A DNA stretch of 52,971 nucleotides from Pseudomonadota bacterium (GCA_023390395.1 JAEWCY010000261.1:1-52971); one strand, 5' to 3'; positions 43,610 through 51,795 are shown, numbered from the stretch's first letter. Numbers and translations: made by a program. Notes: generated by a model from the sequence alone, not told the origin.

Positions 43610-43969
43610 ATGCATATCCTCATCGCCAGCCCCGACGCCGACGCGCTGTTCCCCTTTTGCGACGCCCTGGCCGACGCCGGCCACGCCGTCCACGTCGTGG
43701 CCACGGCCGAGGACGCGGCCGACGCCGTGGCCACGGCCGCGCCCGGGCTTTGCGTCGTGGACGCGGGCCTGCCCGGCGGCGACCCCTTCGCCCTGGTCGC
43801 GCGCATCATGCGCGCAAGCGCCATGGTCAACACGGCCGTGGTGTCGGACCTTTCCGACGAGGACTTTCACGAGGCCGGCGAGGGCCTGGGCATCCTCAAG
43901 CGCCTGCCGCCCGGCCCTGGCCCGGCCGAGGCCGAGGCCCTGCTCGAAGCCCTGGCCGGCCTGGCCTGA
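43610..43969 (+). CDS. Stand-alone response-regulator receiver-like domain
   Basis: 119 aa, nothing fused. Phospho-acceptor Asp51 is in CVVDAGLPGGDPF, and the conserved Lys is in GILKRLPPG, but the N-terminal acidic pair is reduced (ILIASPDADAL) and one Ser/Thr is TAVVSDLSDE. It may be an adaptor domain for a kinase or the sigma54 activator that would be expected to control this cluster; no such activator gene is in the window. The start at ATG 43610 is 15 nt after the FmdB stop, and the next gene follows by 14 nt. Confidence 0.75.
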   Translation: MHILIASPDADALFPFCDALADAGHAVHVVATAEDAADAVATAAPGLCVVDAGLPGGDPFALVARIMRASAMVNTAVVSDLSDEDFHEAGEGLGILKRLPPGPGPAEAEALLEALAGLA

Positions 43970-43983
43970 CAAGGAGGCGGATC

Positions 43984-44811
43984 ATGGCTGTCGTCGCCGT
44001 TCACGTGCTGGCCGACAACAGGGCCCACGACGACCGGCTGGCCTTCGAGCACGGCTGGTCGGCCTGGATCGATTGCGGCGACGACGGCGGCCTCCTGTGG
44101 GATACCGGCCAGACCGGCGTCTTCCAGGAAAACGCCCGCACGCTTGGCCTCGATCCCGTCCGCGCCCGGGCCGTGGGTCTGAGCCATGGCCATCACGACC
44201 ACGCCGGCGGCCTGCCCGATCTCCTCGCCGCCGGCTATCGCGGCCCGGTCTTCGGCCATGCCGACGTCCTGTCGCGCCGCTACAGCCGGCGCGGCGGCAC
44301 GACCTTCCGCTCCATCGGCATGGGCGACGGCCGCCTGGCCGGGGGCATCCCCGGCTTCGCCCCCGTGGCCGACACCCGGGTCCTGGCCCCGGGCGTGGTC
44401 ATGGTCACGGCCATCCCCCGGCGTCCCGGCTTTTTCACGGCCACGGACAACCTCTTTCGCGACACTGCCGGCCAGGCGCCCGACGACGTGCCGGACGACG
44501 CCTGCCTGGTGCTCGACGGCGCGCGCGGTCCCTTGGTGCTCCTCGGCTGCTGCCACGCCGGCCTGGCCAACACCCTGGCCCACGTGCGCGAACGCCTGGA
44601 CCTGTCGCGCATCGAGACCGTGGCCGGCGGCCTGCACCTCGGCGGCGCGGGCGAAAAGGCCCTGGCCCAGACGGCCCGGGCCCTGGCCGAACACGGCGTC
44701 CGGCGGCTCTATCCCGGGCACTGCACCGGCCAAGGCGGCGTGGCCTTCCTGCGCGACGCCTTCGCCGGCCAAACCGTGGAAAGCGGCAGCGGCCTCGTGA
44801 TCACGCCCTGA
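43984..44811 (+). CDS. MBL-fold metal-dependent enzyme
   Basis: 275 aa metallo-beta-lactamase fold. The metal motif is LSHGHHDHAGGL (about residues 60-71), with later ligands likely in GCCHAGLANTL and GGLHLGGAG and YPGHCTGQG. The arrangement (HGHHDH plus GC-x-H-x-G) resembles the dihydropterin-ribosylaminobenzene phosphate synthase-like group rather than glyoxalase II. The substrate is unknown. ATG 43984 follows AAGGAGGCGG. It is downstream of the ORP-like genes in the same orientation. Confidence 0.85.
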   Translation: MAVVAVHVLADNRAHDDRLAFEHGWSAWIDCGDDGGLLWDTGQTGVFQENARTLGLDPVRARAVGLSHGHHDHAGGLPDLLAAGYRGPVFGHADVLSRRYSRRGGTTFRSIGMGDGRLAGGIPGFAPVADTRVLAPGVVMVTAIPRRPGFFTATDNLFRDTAGQAPDDVPDDACLVLDGARGPLVLLGCCHAGLANTLAHVRERLDLSRIETVAGGLHLGGAGEKALAQTARALAEHGVRRLYPGHCTGQGGVAFLRDAFAGQTVESGSGLVITP

Positions 44812-44889
44812 CCCCGCCTTGACCCCGACGCCGCATCGGGCGAAAAGGAAGACTGGGCCGCATCCCTTGGCCCAATCCAAGGAGGCGTC

Positions 44890-46275
44890 ATGTACTTCAG
44901 GCAGATACAGACCCCGGGGCTCGGCTGCTTCTCCTACGTCCTCGGCTGTCCGGCGGCGCGGCGGTGCGTCGTGGTCGATCCCCGGCGCGACATCGACTGC
45001 TACCTGGAAATCGCCCGGGACGAGGGCATGGCCATCGCCGCCGTGATCGAGACCCACCTGCACGCCGACCACATAAGCGGCGGCCAGGAACTGCGGGCGG
45101 CCACGGGCGCGGCCATCCACATCCATCCCGGCGCGGGCGTGGCCTATCCCCACGAGCCCCTGCGCGAGGGTCAGGTCATCGAGGCCGGCGCGGCCCGGCT
45201 GGAGGCGCTCTTCACCCCCGGGCACACGCCCAATTCCGTGTCGCTGCTCGTCTGCGACCTGGCCCGTTCGCCGGAACCGGCCCTGCTCCTCACCGGCGAC
45301 GCGCTCTTCGTCGGCGACATCGGCCGGCCGGACCTGCCCGGCGCGGAAATCCTGGACGAGCAGGTGCGAAACCTCTTCGACAGCCTCTACGGCACGTTCG
45401 GCGACCTGCCGCCGGACCTGGAAATCTATCCGGCCCACGGCCAAGGGTCGCTGTGCGGCCGGGGCATGAGCGCCAAGGGCGTCTCCACCCTGGGCTACGA
45501 GCGCCGGACCAATCCCATGCTCCGGTTCACGGATTTCGCGGCCTTCAAAAAGGCCGTGCTCACCCGGCTGCCGGCCCGGCCCAAGAGCTTTTCCCACATC
45601 ATCGAGACCAACCGCCACGGCGCGCGCCTTCGCGACAGCTGCCCCGTCGAGCGCGAGCTTTCCCCGGAGCGCTTCGCCGCGCTCCTGGAGACTCCGGGCG
45701 TCGCGGTCATCGACACGCGCGACGCGGCGGCCTACGGCGGGGCGCACATTCCGGGGAGCCTCAACATCGGCTTCGAGAAGCAGTTGGCCAACTGGGTGGG
45801 CATGTCCGTGGCCCCGGGGACAAAGCTCCTGCTCGTGGCCGCCGACCGGGAGCGGGCCTCGGCCATGCGCCTGGAGCTTTTCCGCATCGGCTACGACGAC
45901 ATCCTCGGCCACCTGGCCGGCGGCATGGCCGCCTGGACCGTCAGCGGCCGGCCCGTGGCCTCGTTGCCGCAAATGTCCGTGCACGCCCTGGCCGCCGCCC
46001 TGGACGGGGACGCGCCGCCCCTGCTGCTCGACGTGCGCACCGAGGCCGAATGGGAGGACGGCCACGTCGCCAAGGCCCTGCACCGGCCCTTCGCCGACAT
46101 CCTGGAGCGCGGCCCGGACGTGTGCCTGACCGGCCCCGTGGCCGTCATCTGCGGCTCGGGCTACCGCTCCAACATCATCGGCAGCGCCCTGGCCAGGGCC
46201 GGCTGCGCCGACGTGCGCTCCGTGGCCGGCGGCATGACCGCCTGGACCCGCGCCGGCTTTCCCACCGTCGCCTGA
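44890..46275 (+). CDS. Persulfide dioxygenase-rhodanese fusion (CstB-like)
   Basis: 461 aa. Residues 1-235 are an ETHE1/CstB-type MBL domain: THLHADH (His56, His58, Asp60, His61), TPGHTPNS, and TGDALFVGDIGRPDL. Two rhodanese domains follow. The first (about 255-355) lacks the catalytic Cys (LLLVAADRERAS in the active-site loop), whereas the second (about 365-460) retains it in AVICGSGYRSN. Such proteins oxidise glutathione/CoA or protein persulfides and transfer sulfane sulfur; in an anaerobe the oxygenase step is puzzling. A TGGGCC/GGCCCA stem lies 16 nt before the start. It could supply sulfur to the neighbouring scaffold proteins (inference). Confidence 0.87.
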   Translation: MYFRQIQTPGLGCFSYVLGCPAARRCVVVDPRRDIDCYLEIARDEGMAIAAVIETHLHADHISGGQELRAATGAAIHIHPGAGVAYPHEPLREGQVIEAGAARLEALFTPGHTPNSVSLLVCDLARSPEPALLLTGDALFVGDIGRPDLPGAEILDEQVRNLFDSLYGTFGDLPPDLEIYPAHGQGSLCGRGMSAKGVSTLGYERRTNPMLRFTDFAAFKKAVLTRLPARPKSFSHIIETNRHGARLRDSCPVERELSPERFAALLETPGVAVIDTRDAAAYGGAHIPGSLNIGFEKQLANWVGMSVAPGTKLLLVAADRERASAMRLELFRIGYDDILGHLAGGMAAWTVSGRPVASLPQMSVHALAAALDGDAPPLLLDVRTEAEWEDGHVAKALHRPFADILERGPDVCLTGPVAVICGSGYRSNIIGSALARAGCADVRSVAGGMTAWTRAGFPTVA

Positions 46276-46345
46276 CTCCCGGCGCATCACCCGACCCCAG
46301 GCGTCGCCGCGAGCATTCCTCAATCCCACGGAACGTAACCCGACA

Positions 46346-46394
46346 GGCGGCCTGTTTCCCGTGCGGAGCAGGCCGCCCTTCCCTCCTTTTGCGC
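46346..46394 (+). terminator. Terminator after the rhodanese gene
   Basis: A 9-bp stem (GGCGGCCTG / CAGGCCGCC) with a 14-nt loop is followed by CTTCCCTCCTTTT, 70 bp after the stop. Confidence 0.6.
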
Positions 46395-46406
46395 CGAGAG
46401 GGGTCT

Positions 46407-46435
46407 TTGACAGCCTCACCCGATCCCATTATTTG
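46407..46435 (+). promoter_or_regulatory. Possible promoter of the Fic gene
   Basis: A perfect TTGACA (46407-46412) with 17-bp spacing to TATTTG (46430-46435), in the A/T-rich stretch just after the terminator. The -10 is weak (three of six matches). Confidence 0.4.
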
Positions 46436-46524
46436 TTTTGCCGTAACGTCCTGTCATGGCCTATGGGCCTTATCATGCGTGCCGAAGCCGACCAAGAATC
46501 GGAGGCGGCAACAAGCCGACAGCA

Positions 46525-47667
46525 ATGTGCGACGGAGGCACGGTGCAAACGCAGCCGGTCTACTATCACCTCGGAAAATTTCCTCCGGTCTCCCTTGACT
46601 GGTCCCGGCTTATTCCTTTGATCGGGCCTGCCAGCGCCGGGCTTGCGCGTTATGACGGATTGCTGTCCGCGATTCCCAACGCCGACATCCTCCTCTCGCC
46701 GCTGACCACTCAGGAAGCTGTTCTCTCGTCGAACATAGAAGGGACGCACGTCACTATCGGCGAAGTCCTCGAAATCGAAGCAGGAGCGGAATCCGAAGCG
46801 ATTACGCAACCCAAAAGGGACGACGTCGAAGAAGTATTGAACTATCGAAGAGCCCTGCGCGCATGCGTCGCGGAATTGAAGCAACGCCCCCTCTCCCAAC
46901 ATATTTTGCGCGGAGCGCACAACATCCTCATGCAAGGCGTTCGCGGGAGAGACAAAACTCCAGGCAGCTACCGCACCGACCAGAACTGGATCGGCTCCAA
47001 AGGTTGTTGTCTTGAGAATGCGAGTTTTGTCCCCATCGCCCCCGAACATCTCCAGGCGGGCATGGACGACTGGGAGCGCTACTTGAATGCGACGCAATCC
47101 GACGCGCTGGTGCAACTTGCAATCCTTCATGTCGAATTCGAGGCTCTTCACCCCTTCAAGGACGGCAATGGACGGCTTGGGAGGATGCTCATTCCCCTTT
47201 TTCTCTATCAGAGACGACTGCTGGCCAGTCCGGATTTCTACATGAGCGGGTACCTCGAAGCCAAACGGGATGAATACCAGGACAGTTTACGTGCCGTTTC
47301 GCGGGAAGGCGATTGGACAAATTGGTGCGTATTCTTTTTACAGGGAATAAAAGAGCAGGCTGCGGAAAACGAACGCAAGGCCAGACTCATACTTACCCTT
47401 TACAGCAAGACGAAGGAACAAGTTGTCAACCTCACACATTCGCAACACTCTCTCAGAGCAATAGACTTCATGTTCAATACGGCTATTTTTTCCACTCCGA
47501 CATTCGCAAAACTCTCAGGCATTCCCAAACCGACAGCCAACAGAATCCTGACTTTGTTGCGGGACCAAGGCATCTTGCTGACCATCAGGGAAGGCCGAGG
47601 ACGACGCGCCGGAATCTATGTTTTTCGTGAACTCCTCAACATCGCCGAGGGTCGCGCGGTTTTTTGA
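46525..47667 (+). CDS. Fic-family protein (probable AMP-transferase) with N-terminal inhibitory motif and C-terminal winged helix
   Basis: About 380 aa. The Fic active site HPFKDGNGRLGR is intact. An inhibitory motif SSNIEGT precedes it near the N-terminus (class II Fic), so the enzyme should be autoinhibited. Residues beyond about 300 read like the Fic-associated winged-helix domain (KPTANRILTLLRDQGILLTIREGRGRRA). The start is uncertain: ATG 46525 is used; GTG 46543 has GGAGG four bases upstream; ATG 46456 would add 23 residues. Base composition and codon use are clearly richer in A/T than all neighbours, consistent with acquisition. There is no adjacent antitoxin gene, as expected for self-inhibited Fic. 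Target unknown. Confidence 0.88.
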   Translation: MCDGGTVQTQPVYYHLGKFPPVSLDWSRLIPLIGPASAGLARYDGLLSAIPNADILLSPLTTQEAVLSSNIEGTHVTIGEVLEIEAGAESEAITQPKRDDVEEVLNYRRALRACVAELKQRPLSQHILRGAHNILMQGVRGRDKTPGSYRTDQNWIGSKGCCLENASFVPIAPEHLQAGMDDWERYLNATQSDALVQLAILHVEFEALHPFKDGNGRLGRMLIPLFLYQRRLLASPDFYMSGYLEAKRDEYQDSLRAVSREGDWTNWCVFFLQGIKEQAAENERKARLILTLYSKTKEQVVNLTHSQHSLRAIDFMFNTAIFSTPTFAKLSGIPKPTANRILTLLRDQGILLTIREGRGRRAGIYVFRELLNIAEGRAVF

Positions 47668-47697
47668 ATCTCACCCATGAACCGCAACGGCGAAAAT

Positions 47698-47758
47698 GTC
47701 TCACTCAACGCAGACAATGAGACGCAACCTAGAAAACCTTGATTCAACGAGACGCAAC
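47698..47758 (+). repeat. Short repeats downstream of the Fic gene
   Basis: GAGACGCAAC occurs at 47719-47728 and 47749-47758, 30 bp apart, and GTCTCA/TGAGAC (47698-47703, 47718-47723) forms a 6-bp inverted repeat. They lie just past the end of the A/T-rich gene. The rest of the 47668-47945 stretch holds no recognised gene; a plus-strand frame from 47738 to 47886 reads like a C-terminal fragment (…ARNRIGNDVVTLTSLSA…) but has no start. Confidence 0.35.
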
Positions 47759-47893
47759 GCGACCTTCCCCATCATGCCTTGCGGAAGGATGCCGTCACCG
47801 CCGCCAGGAACCGGATCGGCAACGACGTCGTGACGTTGACGTCCCTGAGCGCCCACTTCCGCGCCTTGCGCCGCCGTTTCGCCTGAATGCTCA

Positions 47894-47938
47894 CGCGACA
47901 AGGGCGCTTGGCCGTCATGGCCAAGCGCCCTTGTCGCG
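47894..47938. terminator. Perfect 20-bp hairpin
   Basis: Left arm 47894-47913 (CGCGACAAGGGCGCTTGGCC) and right arm 47919-47938 pair perfectly over 20 bp with a 5-nt loop GTCAT. No T-tract follows on either strand. It may be a bidirectional transcription barrier next to hairpin element copy C or a remnant of an element. Confidence 0.55.
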
Positions 47939-47945
47939 GGGTGAT

Positions 47946-47985
47946 CCAGGAGGGGCCCAGGGCCCCTCCTGGCCGCCGGAGGCAT
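47946..47985 (-). repeat. Intergenic hairpin element, copy C
   Basis: Minus-strand core ATGCCTCCGGCGGCC ends at 47985, 15 nt past the Tim44-like stop, after a GAAGAGAAGAGA-type purine run (read on the minus strand). Hairpin CCAGGAGGGGCC / GGCCCCTCCTGG spans 47946-47972 with a 3-nt loop. It is oriented with its upstream gene, like the other copies. Confidence 0.87.
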
Positions 47986-47999
47986 TCTCTTCTCTTCGC

Positions 48000-48914
48000 T
48001 TATGCATCCAACTGCTGGATGGCGTCCAGACGCCAGGTGTCGCCGGGCGCGTCGTCGCGGCGGACGAAATGCCAGACCTCGCGCACCTGTTCGGGCTGGG
48101 AGGCCTTGGGGTCCTCGCGCAGGAGCGTATCGAAGTAGGCCGAGGCGATGGTGACCGAACCCTGCTTGCGCACTTCGAGGAGCCTGGCGTCCACCAGCAG
48201 CACGTCCGTGGGGGTGGGCGTCGGGTCCTCAGCCGCCTGCTTGCGCACGTCCTCCATGAAGGCCGGCGTGGCAAAGGCCTCGATGTCCTTGAGGTCCCGG
48301 GCGCTCCAGGAGCGCTGGAGCCGGGCAAAAAGCGTCTTGGCTCCGGCCAGGAAATCGTCCGTGTCGAATCCCGGGGGTATCTGCGGCCCGGACGGGGTCT
48401 GAGGCGCGGCCCCGAGGTTGCTCCAGCCGCCCGCGGCGGCCTCACGCATGGGCGGAACCTCGCGCACGGGCTCGGCCTGGTAGGTCCGGGCCATGGTCGG
48501 GCCGGACTGGGTAGCGGCGCGACGGGCGCTCAGGAAACGGAACAGCAGGAAAAGCCCGCCGCCGATGAGCAGGATGTCGAGCAGGCTCGGGCCGCCCCAG
48601 CCGCCGCCATGTCCGCCGCCGAAAAGCATAGAGCCGACCAGGCCGCCCACGAGCAGGCCGCCGAGCATGCCGCCAAGGCCGGGCCGGGAGAACATGCCGC
48701 CCCCGGGGTTGGTCGCGCCCATGGGATTTTGCCGCTGGGCCTGCTGCGCCCCGAAGGAGCCGGACGGCGCGCCCATGTCCGGGCGCGTGGTGGTGGAAAA
48801 GGACTGGCGGTTGCCTATGGAGCCGCCGCCGCCCAGCCGCTTGGCCGAGACATCTCCAACAGACAGGAAAACCAGAACAAAAAGAGCCATCAGCAAACCG
48901 GTGGCCTTGCGCAC
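48000..48914 (-). CDS. Tim44-like domain membrane protein
   Basis: 304 aa. A GTG start at 48914 is chosen because AAGGAGGATC lies just upstream and the following sequence is a signal peptide (ATGLLMALFVLVFLSVGDVSAK). A Gly/Ser/Met-rich stretch (GGGSIGNRQSFSTTTRPD, GGGMFSRPGLGG) leads to hydrophobic segments about residues 95-115 and 125-145. The C-terminal 130 residues form a Tim44-like domain (AKTLFARLQRSWSARDLKDIEAFATPAFMEDV given in pieces; EVWHFVRRDD), as in bacterial proteins of unknown function that share the mitochondrial Tim44 C-terminal fold. It has its own promoter with a palindromic -10 region. Confidence 0.85.
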   Translation of the reverse strand: MRKATGLLMALFVLVFLSVGDVSAKRLGGGGSIGNRQSFSTTTRPDMGAPSGSFGAQQAQRQNPMGATNPGGGMFSRPGLGGMLGGLLVGGLVGSMLFGGGHGGGWGGPSLLDILLIGGGLFLLFRFLSARRAATQSGPTMARTYQAEPVREVPPMREAAAGGWSNLGAAPQTPSGPQIPPGFDTDDFLAGAKTLFARLQRSWSARDLKDIEAFATPAFMEDVRKQAAEDPTPTPTDVLLVDARLLEVRKQGSVTIASAYFDTLLREDPKASQPEQVREVWHFVRRDDAPGDTWRLDAIQQLDA

Positions 48915-49093
48915 GTCGATCCTCCTTGTGTGCGGTCCCGGCGGGCTGCCTGCCCGGCCGGGAAAACCTGAAGCCTTGTTGCGCCACCATGTCGCGCGGC
49001 CAAGTCGCGGTCGCGGCCGACGCGCAGCCGGCCGGTGCATGCCGCGCGGCAGGTTTCCGAAGGGGAAATCCCGCACGCAACAGACTTCGGTTC

Positions 49094-49128
49094 GATAGTA
49101 CTATCAGTACGCAAGGGGGAGTCGTCAA
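49094..49128 (-). promoter_or_regulatory. Promoter of the Tim44-like gene with a palindrome over the -10
   Basis: On the minus strand TTGACG (49128-49123) and GATAGT (49105-49100) are separated by 17 bp. GATAGTACTATC (49094-49105) is a perfect 12-bp palindrome covering the -10, a natural position for a repressor. The start codon lies about 180 bp downstream, a long leader. Confidence 0.5.
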
Positions 49129-49139
49129 GGGAAACCGGT

Positions 49140-50093
49140 CTACATGGAGCATTGTTTAGGTTTGAGCGGCAGGGCGAAAGCGGACACGAAGGGCCGCGTC
49201 TCGAAGGCGGTTCCGGACACGGGCACCACCGCCCGGGGCCGGCCGAGGCTGCCGTGGCGGGCGATCACGGCCTTGTCGGAAAATTCCAGCACCAATGGCG
49301 TGATCTCGTGGTCGCCGTCGCCGCAGATGCTCTCGCGCACCGCCGGGGCCAGCTCCAGGCGCGACCCGTCGGACAGCCGGGCGGCCAGGCTCGTGCGCGC
49401 CGTGGCCACGCGGCGCACGACCCCGGCCGGGGTGAAGGCCAGGGAATTCTTGTCGCCGTTTATGCCCACGGCGTCGGGGTCGAAGGCCCAGACCGACCCG
49501 ACCGGGGTCGGCGTCTCCAGGGGCCGGGCCGGCTCCACGGAGCGCAGCGCGCCGCCGGGGTGAAAGCTCAGGCCCAGGCGCACGGGCGCGTTGCCCACGG
49601 GCGTCTTGACCACGATCTCCTCACCCGGCCAGAGCGTGAGGCTGCGAAGCCCGCCCTCCGGGCCGAAGGCCACGGCCACGCATTTGGCCGAAAGCTCGCC
49701 AAGGGGCGTCGTCAGGCGCAAGGGCTCGGCCAGCCTGGCCTCGTCCGCCTCGGTCCAGTAACCCGTGAGCTTGCCGTTTAAGGGAAAGACCCGGGCCACG
49801 GCCCCATTGTCGTGGAAGGTCACGAGCTCGGCCGGCAGCGCCCCGGCCGGCGTCTCCACCACGGTGCGCGTCTCCAGGGGCAGGGCGCGCACCCGGCCGT
49901 TTTCGTGGAACGTCAACGGCGGCTGGTGCATGCGCCGGGTGTCGTCGATGGTGTATTGGGGCACGAGGCGGCCCAGGGAGGTCTCCAGGGACACGGGCCC
50001 GTCCACGTACATGGACCGCACCGAGCCGTCCGGGTACAGGTCCGGCCGGCCGAGCACGGGAAGCGGGCCGTAGGGAGTCGTCACGGTTTCCAT
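49140..50093 (-). CDS. MORN-variant-like beta-repeat protein
   Basis: 317 aa from ATG 50093; an upstream in-frame ATG at 50138 is possible and neither has a ribosome site. The protein is made of repeated short units such as LTFHENGRVRALPLE, VTFHDNGAVARVFPLNG, VAFGPEGGLRSLTLWPG and LSFHPGGALRSVEPAR, plus LETSLGRLVP/TPAGALPAELV/TPLGELSAKCV/TPVGNAPVRLG spacers. These resemble YwqK/MORN-variant repeats that form an extended beta-meander. No signal peptide or catalytic motif. The function is unknown. Its 3' end lies next to the Tim44-like promoter. Confidence 0.75.
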   Translation of the reverse strand: METVTTPYGPLPVLGRPDLYPDGSVRSMYVDGPVSLETSLGRLVPQYTIDDTRRMHQPPLTFHENGRVRALPLETRTVVETPAGALPAELVTFHDNGAVARVFPLNGKLTGYWTEADEARLAEPLRLTTPLGELSAKCVAVAFGPEGGLRSLTLWPGEEIVVKTPVGNAPVRLGLSFHPGGALRSVEPARPLETPTPVGSVWAFDPDAVGINGDKNSLAFTPAGVVRRVATARTSLAARLSDGSRLELAPAVRESICGDGDHEITPLVLEFSDKAVIARHGSLGRPRAVVPVSGTAFETRPFVSAFALPLKPKQCSM

Positions 50094-50297
50094 GCAGGAG
50101 CGAAAGCAAGGAGCGGGCCAGCACGCATCCTCAGCCATCCAGGCTGGTTACCCTTTTCCATACGTCGGCGGCCGACAAAACTGTCCCTCGTCCCCTACAA
50201 AAACGTGATCCCGCCGGAGGCCTGGCCGCCCGTCACCGGCCCGTAACCCGGGACTTCCATACTGGCCGCGACGTTCCCCCCAACCCGCGAGGCCGCC

Positions 50298-51395
50298 ATG
50301 CTGACCTTCGCCCATTCCACCTATTTCCACGACCTGCTGGACAGCTTCTCGGCCGGCGTGGTCATCGCCAACGTCAAGGGGCTGGTCTACGCCTCCAACC
50401 CGGCCGCCGCGCGCCTGCTCGGCGAAACCCGGGAAGCCCTGGCCGACCCGGCCACGGCCCGGGCCGTCCTCGCCCGCGCGGACAAGCCCCGGCAACTGGC
50501 CCGCTTCCTGGCCGCCCCCCTCAAACACGGCCGCAAGCCCGACCCCGTCGCCTTCCTCTACCGCCACCCCGACGGCACGGACCGGCACCTGCGCCTTTCC
50601 GCCTCGCTGCTGCTGGAAAACGGGAAGATCTTCGGCATCCTGTTCGAAATCGACGACATGACGGAAATCTTCGCCCTGCACGCCCGGGAACGGGCCATGC
50701 TGCTCGGCGTCCACGCCGCCCAGCAGGAGCGCATCGAAAGCCTCGGCCGCTTCTCCCTGGCCGTGGCCCACCAGATCCGAAACCCGCTCATGGTCATCGG
50801 CGGCTTCGCCGGACGGCTGCTGCGCCGCCATCCCGAGGGCGACCCAGACTGCGACCCGCTGTGCATGATCCTCGATGGGGCCAAGCGCCTGGAATCCGTG
50901 GTGCGGGCCGTGTCCGCCTACGCCAAGCGCCGGGAGCCCGCGCCGGTCATGGCCGACCCGCGCGACCTGGCCATGCGGGCCATGGAAGCGGCCCGGGCGC
51001 GCACGGGGCGCGACGCGCCCTTCGTCCTGGAATCGGCGACAGGAATGGTCCGCCTCGACGCGGCCATCGCCGTGGAAGCGCTGACGGAATTGCTGACCAA
51101 CGCCCTGGAGGCGACGGCGGGCGGCAGGCCGGACGCGGCCGTGACCGTACGCTGCCGGCGCGACACGAAAGGTCGCCTGACCTTCGAAGTGGCGGACCAG
51201 GGGCCGGGGCTGCCCGAAGACATCCGGCCCTTCGTCTTCGACCCGTTCTTCACCACCAAGGCGGTGGGCGTGGGCATGGGCCTGCCCATCGCCAAGCGCG
51301 CCGCCGAGGAGCTCGGCGGCGACGTCAGCCTGGGGCCGGGAGCCGGCGGCGGCGGCCTGGCCGTGCTGCGCCTTGGCGGCGCATCCGGCGACTGA
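50298..51395 (+). CDS. Cytoplasmic PAS-domain sensor histidine kinase
   Basis: 365 aa. Residues about 10-125 are a PAS domain (LDSFSAGVVIANVKGLVYASNPAAARLLG given in part). The H-box is LAVAHQIRNPLMVIGGFA with the phospho-accepting His, followed by the HATPase domain: N-box ELLTNALEAT, G1 VADQGPGLP, F-box FDPFFTTK and G2 GVGMGLPIAKR. There is no membrane helix, so it senses an intracellular signal. The partner response regulator is not adjacent. The H-box AHQIRNPL is the NtrB-like type, which commonly pairs with sigma54 activators; this is a hint, not evidence. Its stop is four bases from the convergent DksA/TraR gene. Confidence 0.92.
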   Translation: MLTFAHSTYFHDLLDSFSAGVVIANVKGLVYASNPAAARLLGETREALADPATARAVLARADKPRQLARFLAAPLKHGRKPDPVAFLYRHPDGTDRHLRLSASLLLENGKIFGILFEIDDMTEIFALHARERAMLLGVHAAQQERIESLGRFSLAVAHQIRNPLMVIGGFAGRLLRRHPEGDPDCDPLCMILDGAKRLESVVRAVSAYAKRREPAPVMADPRDLAMRAMEAARARTGRDAPFVLESATGMVRLDAAIAVEALTELLTNALEATAGGRPDAAVTVRCRRDTKGRLTFEVADQGPGLPEDIRPFVFDPFFTTKAVGVGMGLPIAKRAAEELGGDVSLGPGAGGGGLAVLRLGGASGD

Positions 51396-51399
51396 GCGG

Positions 51400-51795
51400 C
51401 TATTCTTCCAGAAACGCGCCCTCGCTGCGGGCGGCGGCCATGTAGGGCCGGCCCATGTCCTCAAGCAGCGACTTGCAGTGCACGCACAGGGTGGCGGTGG
51501 GCTGGGCGCGCAGCCTGGCCTCGCCGATCTCCTCGCCGCATTCCTGGCAGATGCCGTACTCGCCTTCCTTCACGCGGCCGAGCGCCTCCCGGATCTCCCC
51601 GATGAGCTGACGGTCCCGCTCGCGCATGATGATGCTCAGATGACGGTCGGATTCGGCCGTGGCCCGGTCCGTGACGTCGGCGAAGCTCGCCACTTCCTGC
51701 GACATGACGTCCAGGGCGTCGCGCGACTGGCCGATGAGGGTTTCGAGCATGTCGCTGAGCACCTGCCGGAAGCGATCCACATCAAGATGTCCCAT
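51400..51795 (-). CDS. DksA/TraR-family zinc-finger protein
   Basis: 131 aa. A coiled-coil N-terminal half (DVDRFRQVLSDMLETL, with the acidic tip DVTDRATAE that resembles the DxxDxA signature of DksA) is followed by the C4 zinc finger CQECGEEI...CVHCK and a short helix. ATG 51795 follows a GGAGA. Members enter the RNA polymerase secondary channel and modulate transcription with or without ppGpp. Preceded by a 300-bp gap. Confidence 0.9.
   Translation of the reverse strand: MGHLDVDRFRQVLSDMLETLIGQSRDALDVMSQEVASFADVTDRATAESDRHLSIIMRERDRQLIGEIREALGRVKEGEYGICQECGEEIGEARLRAQPTATLCVHCKSLLEDMGRPYMAAARSEGAFLEE

Noticed and set aside
47738..47886. A possible gene fragment (about 49 codons) after the Fic gene
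   Set aside because: It looks protein-like but has no start codon or ribosome site and no recognisable family.
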